Assembly (NCBI RefSeq): GCF_002865645.1
Contig: NW_020194558.1
Span: 1,054,001 to 1,118,000, forward strand
Reading direction: 5' to 3'
Length of the DNA stretch: 64,000 bases
Source of the DNA: Hyaloscypha bicolor E
Lineage: Eukaryota > Ascomycota > Leotiomycetes > Helotiales > Hyaloscyphaceae
Part shown: one piece after another, positions 58,894 through 64,000 of the stretch
Numbering within the stretch: the first letter of the stretch is position 1
How the letters are laid out: each line of letters opens with the position of its first letter
Translations under genes and position numbers: made by a program
Notes under the pieces: generated by a model
Seen by the model: the letters and a program-made list of their open reading frames with translations, nothing else
The model's database searches: none
What the model was told of the DNA's origin: nothing

Positions 58894-59724
58894 GATTCTA
58901 ATTCGAATTCCGAATTTCTCTGTTAAACTCCAGCGAGTTAAAACCGCTGACGGTGACAAGCTGAAGTCCCAGACCCCAAATTCACGAGCAAAGCAACAAC
59001 AAAATCACGCAACTCCTTAAATGTCGACACACACAAAAGAAGCATAAACAACGAAGAAGCAGTCTTGCACCTTCTCGTCCACGAAAATTATCAAAATCTA
59101 CGTGGCCTGTAAATGCCATCATCACGAAATACCGGTATCCAGTATCGGTACTACTCCCGAAGTGGGACAGCAAGGTTACCAAGGAAATCCGGAAGTTTAT
59201 CCCGAAGCAGAACAAGGCTGGTTATCTAATCCTCGACTGGGCCTACTTTGCCTATATGAGAGCCTCTTTAAGAGCTCGGTTAACAAGCGAGAGGGCAAGG
59301 GGGAAATGTGCCTCGGCACTTGTCGTTACGTAGGTGGCGGGTGGAGTGGCTTTCTGGGGTGCTTGCTTGGCTTGAGAGTTCTTGGTCAAGCAAGATGGTT
59401 GATATGGATTAGAGTTCTATCTTTCCACACAGTGAAAATTCAGCCGATCAACTAAAATTGAAAAGTTGCAGAGACTTTCACATGATTTCAGCACATGCAA
59501 TGAAAATTGGTTGCAGTGAGGATGGAGAATAATTGAGGACCCATGTGATAACAAAGGGGAAGTTCCTTTTATTGAATGTCGAGCGAGGGACACTACCTCG
59601 AAGTAGGGGAATTGCCCTTCTTACTGCGAGTCGTATTTCGAGTGAAGTGAATGGAGGCTATGTCAAGGTAGTGCATTGCGATATCCAAGTGAACGTAGCC
59701 CTCTACTCCTCTCCTGAGCCCTCT
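58894..59724. other. Intergenic, no gene seen
   Basis: This is the promoter region of the lipase followed by sequence of ordinary composition. Short frames on both strands (for example 59102-59455 plus) contain no domain. Confidence 0.5.
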
Positions 59725-59858
59725 CTAATCCGCAAGCAATTCCAGAATACTGTCAAACACGCTCTCCTCCTTCGCATTCCATCCTAAGCCCCTAATCCGC
59801 AAGCAATTCCGGAATACTGTCAAACACGCTCTCCTCCTTCGCACTCCATCCTAAGGCC
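59725..59858. repeat. 67-bp tandem duplication at the reductase 3' end
   Basis: Copies at 59725-59791 and 59792-59858 differ at three or four positions. Copy 2 contains the last 22 codons and stop of the reductase; copy 1 lies just downstream of its stop. Both encode the C-terminal motif KEESVFDSI-ELLAD on the minus strand. Confidence 0.92.
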
Positions 59859-60816
59859 TTAATTCTCTCCCCATTAACTCTCATATTAATCCCCCAAAGC
59901 AGCTCCGCATAAGGATGTAGCTCCTTCGCCTCCTCAATCTTAATCTCATCCACACCCTCCCTCTCAATCCACCCCTTCTTTTTCATCCCCTTTACAATCG
60001 CCCCCGCCATCTCGCGAAACACGTACTCCCCACCCTCAACATAATACCACCCCTCCTCTCCCCAGTCCGCCCTCCCCCCTCCTTCCTTCAATGCCTCTTC
60101 AACAAGCAAGATGAATGCAGCAGCGAGATCGCGCACGTGGATGACGGAAGCTACGTTCGTGCCCTCTCCCAGCGTGAAGCCTCGTCCACGCTTCTTGACG
60201 GCGTCAACGTACCAAGGCAACACCATGCTCGTCTTCTTGACTTCCCCTTGTCCAGTGCCGTACACGCCGGGAGGGACCACAACCGCTGTTCTGATGCCCT
60301 GCTTCTTGCCTTCAGATAGAACAAGCTGGTCCGTAACAGCGTGCAAGTGCGAGTGATCAAAAGTCGTGATTTCCTTCAGATCCGCAATGTCAGACCATTT
60401 CTTGGTTGTGAGTTGCCCGAGTCCGTTGCTTGCGGTAGAGATTGAAGCTGCACCCGAGAGCTGGATGAATGTCCCCGTCTTTTGGAGAGAAGGGAGAAGG
60501 TAGAGGATGGAGGGATTGTGGTCCGCGTCTGCTAGTTCTGATAGCCTTGTGTTAGCCTTCATTTCGGGAGATGTTAGAAGGCAGACGTACGGAGAACGAC
60601 GTCCACTTGGGCAGCTTCCGCTTTCAAGACTTCAGCTGAGTCTAAGTCTCCAATGACTGTTTTGACGAAAGGATACTTCGAAGCGATCTGTTGCTGTTGC
60701 TCCTTGGTGCGGACGAGGCCGTGGACCTGGTATTCGGGGTGCTTCTTTGTTATGTCATGGAGGACTTGGCCACCGATGTAGCCTGAGATGCCTGTAATGA
60801 AGATTATGGGAGCCAT
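59792..60816 (-). CDS. NAD(P)-binding Rossmann-fold reductase/epimerase-like
   Basis: Exon 1 (60816-60591) and exon 2 (60537-59792) are joined by a 53-nt intron with GTACGT donor and CTAAC branch, giving 323 residues. FITGISGYIGGQVL near residue 6 is the nucleotide-binding Gly motif of extended short-chain dehydrogenases, followed by GDL and DVVL. The usual catalytic YxxxK is absent; HLHAVTDQLV takes its place before GIRTAVVVPPGVYG. This is the pattern of fungal epimerase-like proteins of unknown substrate rather than a typical active dehydrogenase. There is no signal peptide, so it is probably cytosolic. It is divergent from a Zn2Cys6 regulator across 416 bp. Substrate and reaction cannot be named. 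The 3' end of the gene is tandemly duplicated. Confidence 0.85.
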
Positions 60817-61232
60817 TGTGAAAGTCAGGGGTTCTGAGAATGAGTTTTGTGAAGTCTTGTGAAGTCTTGATGGAGAAAGTGGCGGTATTGGGATGATGAG
60901 AAGTTTGGATTTCAGATGGAAAGGAAAGGAATACTTATACTCCAGTCCACTTGAGCATAGGATTTTGTGCTCTACTCGATATTGGATTTATAATGAATAA
61001 TGAATTCCGCCTTCGACGAATGGAAAGTGTTTGACCTGAGCTTGGGCGTTTGCTGTTCATTCTGATTGGCCGAGCGGACCCTCCTGCGGGCAGCATGGCG
61101 GGCCCGCCAAGTTGCGGAGGCTGCTGACCGATCAGATTCCCACCTCGTCCGTCCGTCAACCTCCACTAGCCAACATAAGGAGAAATTTGCAAAGCCTCCA
61201 CCAGGCTCATCGAGGTTATCAAAGCAACTAGT
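60817..61232. promoter_or_regulatory. Divergent promoter of reductase and Zn2Cys6 regulator
   Basis: This 416-bp stretch lies between two start codons on opposite strands. It includes CGAGCGGACC (about 61072) and GGCCGAG words that could be half-sites of the CGG type bound by Zn2Cys6 proteins, but no clear paired site was identified. Shared regulation is an inference from geometry only. Confidence 0.5.
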
Positions 61233-63065
61233 ATGAATCCACCGAGTTATCAACCCACTTTGGCGTGTGTTACCTGCAAGTCCCGCAAGAGAAAATGTGA
61301 CAAAGCTCTCCCAAAGTGCTCTCTTTGCACCAGGTGAGATGACTGACTCCCATGAACCTGGACCATGCTGAACACTCCCGCTTTTTAGCAAAGGGCTACC
61401 CTGCACGTACCCGTCCTTTGTGCGTCGGGCCCATCATGAGCCACAATATCCCTCTCCGCAATCGACCACTTCCTCATCCGCCGTGAGCGTCCACAATCCC
61501 GTCACTGGTCCCACACCGCCGCCAAACAACTTCCCAGCGGTCTTCTATCTAGATTGGAACATTTTCCAACGATGCCAAGTAGAGATACCAAAGCCCAATT
61601 TGCCCCTTCCAACAAATATCTCAAATCTCATCGGCAATGCAGAGAATTGGGAGAACATCGCCACCGAGCACTTCTCCACAACCCACACGTGGATGCCAAT
61701 CGTCTCAAAGAAGAGCTTTTATGAATATATTCGCAACCCCTCAAGTCAGATTCGCTCAGACTACGCGCTTCTGATCCTTGTTATGGATCTGGTTTGCTGG
61801 ATTCCCGAGACCAATGATCCGAGAACGTCGACTTACTTGGCCGCCAAATCTTTTTACCTGGACCTGGAGATTCAAGGATTGGTTTCGCTCCAGATTTTGC
61901 AGGCCGCGATACTGATTGCGTTTTTCGAATTCGGACATGCGATTTATCCATCCGCTGCCGTCTCGATCGAGGCATGTGTGAGGTATGGATGCGCTTTGGG
62001 AATTAATTGGGATGCCAAGTTCCCAGTGAAGAGGCCGTTCTCTTGGGTAGATGGCGATGAGCAGAATCGTGTTTGGTGGGCGGTCGTCATTCTAGATAGG
62101 TATGCTTCCCAGTGGTTATCCGAACTCGTAATCGAGCAACTTGAGTGCGCTTATTGTGGGCCGAGGAGAAAATTTTGTATTGACAAACACTCAGAGTCTC
62201 CAGAATAGGCTTTCCACCTCGCCCATTGTGGACTGGTGACCCAACTCCAGAGTCTATCTTACCGTCCGATGATGGAGCTTGGGATCAAGGAGTAAGTGCC
62301 ATGCCCTGACTTGAAGCATCGCCACATCCTAAACCTTTCAGGTGATGCCACCGAAATGTTTCAAGGTGCTTCAGCCTGATAATCCAAGAAAACTTGGGCG
62401 GTTTGCCCTCAAAGCGGAAGCAACCCGATTGCTCGGCCAAGTCATTAAGCATGTAGAAGCAACTGATTTCGAGGACACGTTTCACAAGGAGGAAGCGCTT
62501 CTCTTGGACGGCGCTCTTCGAGCCTTAGTCAACGTTACGGAGTTCGAGGGACAGAGCCACAGCCTTGATGTCATGAATCAAACTGCAATGTGCTCCATGT
62601 AAGTGCGCAGTTGGGTGGCCATGCTTGAATTGATAGGTGCCTCTCGAGCTGATAGTGTCCAGTGCTTTAATCCTTCTGCACGAAGCTCATGCTTCGGGAA
62701 GTTCAGAAACTTCGGAATATTTCGAACGTATTCATCACACAAAAAATGCCACAAATAACGTGGTAAAGTCTCGTGAGGAAATAGTGGGCTTCGAGACCCC
62801 AATCAAATTATGTGTAAGAGCTGCATCACCATTCATGACAAGCCTTCTGTATCAAATGGCGACTGCCAATTTGCGAAGGTGTCGAGACCTGAACATGGAC
62901 GAATCTTACGAGGATTTTGTAGTATTGAAAGAAGCTTTGAAAGTTTTTGATGGGAGGTGGAGAGCTTCAGGTAAGTGGCACGGACGAGCACTTGCTGAAA
63001 GCTAACCTTTGGTAGGAGCGTATTTGAAAATCATAGAGGCGCGGGAAGTGCTTTCTACTCGCTAG
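61233..63065 (+). CDS. Zn2Cys6 fungal transcription factor
   Basis: Six exons (61233-61333, 61389-62099, 62204-62291, 62342-62598, 62663-62970, 63016-63065) give 504 residues in one frame. The N-terminus holds the binuclear cluster with Cys12, 15, 22, 29, 32 and 39 (C-x2-C-x6-C-x6-C-x2-C-x6-C), split by an intron in the last loop; KSRKRKC is the basic DNA-contacting segment. The middle region carries the fungal-specific activator homology domain, with NRVWWAVVILDRIGFPPRPLW created by splicing, and LPSDDGAWDQG as usual after it. The gene is divergent from the reductase and convergent with the alpha/beta hydrolase (60 bp between stops). It may control these neighbours. It is 44 kb from the PKS and no link to that cluster is evident. 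Confidence 0.92.
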
Positions 63066-63125
63066 ATCCATGTGACATGAGTAGCAAAATCTGGCACAAA
63101 GGTTGTACATTTCGTGATGCCAGTG

Positions 63126-64000
63126 CTACGTGGCGCTGGTGAACTTCAATGCCTCGTTCCCGACAACAGTCTGAGTAGGTAATCATATCAGCGTTTGAAA
63201 TAATAGCAGCACGGAAGATACGCACCTTTTTTACATTTCCGATCCCAGTAACTTGACCCGTTGCATTCGCTCCCATGATGTTGGCATAATTGGTTGACAT
63301 CAACTGAACGCCGGTCACGAAGCCCTTGCCGTCAAATCCGCAATGCCCACCTCCATTGGGCGTGTTATCCACGGTCTGCGTGACTCCAATTTGCGCTGCC
63401 GACATTCCCGCGGTCGTAGCGAGCTTCTCATACGCCGTGATAGCTTTTGGAATTGCTGGCTGAAGAAGTGCGAGCTCGTCCTGAGTACTCTGGAAATGGA
63501 TCTTCATGCTTGTAGCAAGGGTTGCAGCATTGGCAACATTGACTTGTGGGACTAGGGCACCACAATTCAGCACCACGCCGGTCTTGTATTGCGCTCCGAA
63601 AGCTGGAACGAAGAATCCAGACAGGAGAAGCGATCCTCCAGAGACACCAGTGAAGAAAACATTTCCAGGATCGAATGCCATGTCTTTCGGAAGTTGATTT
63701 TGGATAAGTGAGTTGACCGCTGCAGCATGTGCAACCCCATCGGTTCGCTGTAAACCACTCCCGCCACCCCAAAAGAGATTTTTGTTTGGCGCAAGGACGA
63801 CAACGCCCATGAGGTTGTTCTGGACTGCTTGATTCGGAAAGTCGAAGAACGATTGTCCACCATCTCCATGTAAGAGGACATTTAAGCCGGCCGTTCCTGT
63901 CGAATTGGCCGTGGCTGCTGCACCTGTAACTCCAGAAGCTGCTGTGAATGATTTGGCTGGGGCACTGATCTTGTAGCGAATTGACAGGCCGCTGTTCCTG
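63126..64000 (-). CDS. Alpha/beta hydrolase, partial (5' end beyond window)
   Basis: The reading frame enters at the right window edge and runs to 63226. A 55-nt intron (63225-63171) then leads to a 14-residue tail TVVGNEALKFTSAT and a stop at 63126. The visible part has LLHGDGGQSFFDFP (oxyanion-hole strand), GVSGGSLLLSGF with the Ser nucleophile (GxSxG variant), and GGHCGFDGKG near the end with a candidate His. Small-residue-rich segments and NAT/NST sites suggest a secreted, possibly glycosylated protein. The layout resembles extracellular esterases/depolymerases of the poly(3-hydroxybutyrate) depolymerase-like group, but the substrate is not fixed by the sequence. It is convergent with the Zn2Cys6 gene. 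Start and signal peptide are outside the window. Confidence 0.8.

Overview
The window is nuclear DNA of a filamentous ascomycete (Pezizomycotina). This is inferred from short GT-AG introns (41-104 nt) with CTAAC/CTGAC-type branch sites, an iterative highly reducing polyketide synthase (HR-PKS), a Zn2Cys6 regulator, DUF7730-like and DUF3176-like genes, and retrotransposons mutated in the C-to-T/G-to-A pattern of RIP (repeat-induced point mutation). The class or species cannot be fixed from the sequence alone.

Layout. 1-3.2 kb: a two-exon DUF7730-like gene, then an intergenic stretch with a decayed inverted-repeat element and a 17-bp tandem array. 3.2-17.3 kb: a secondary-metabolite cluster core, consisting of an FAD-dependent monooxygenase (minus), a stand-alone thioesterase (plus), an MCT-type MFS transporter (plus, five exons) and an HR-PKS of about 2303 residues (KS-MAT-DH-degenerate MT region-ER-KR-ACP, plus). 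17.8-47.0 kb: a roughly 29-kb, extremely A+T-rich, gene-free island of retroelements. It holds two full-length Ty1/copia copies with LTRs, Ty3/gypsy material in both orientations, an inverted gypsy LTR and a minus-strand copia fragment. All are riddled with stop codons. At its right edge lies a decayed C2H2 fragment of the kind that ends fungal DUF3435/FluG-like proteins. 48.0-49.7 kb: an O-methyltransferase split by a 442-bp TA-flanked MITE. 49.7-53.4 kb: mostly empty, with a patch of transposon-like sequence. 53.5-56.1 kb: a DUF3176 membrane-protein pseudogene broken by an 850-bp hAT-type element with an 8-bp target duplication and by frameshifts. 57.8-64 kb: a class 3 lipase with an in-frame stop, an NAD(P)-binding reductase, a divergent Zn2Cys6 regulator, and the 3' part of an alpha/beta hydrolase running off the right edge.

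How the genes fit together (inference). The HR-PKS builds a reduced chain. It has no thioesterase or reductase domain of its own, so the stand-alone thioesterase is the natural candidate for release or editing. The flavin monooxygenase would oxidise the product, the MFS carrier would export it, and the O-methyltransferase beyond the island may once have capped it. In this genome the methyltransferase reading frame is interrupted. No regulator lies within the 3-17 kb core; the only Zn2Cys6 gene in view sits 44 kb away beside the reductase and more probably serves that local pair.
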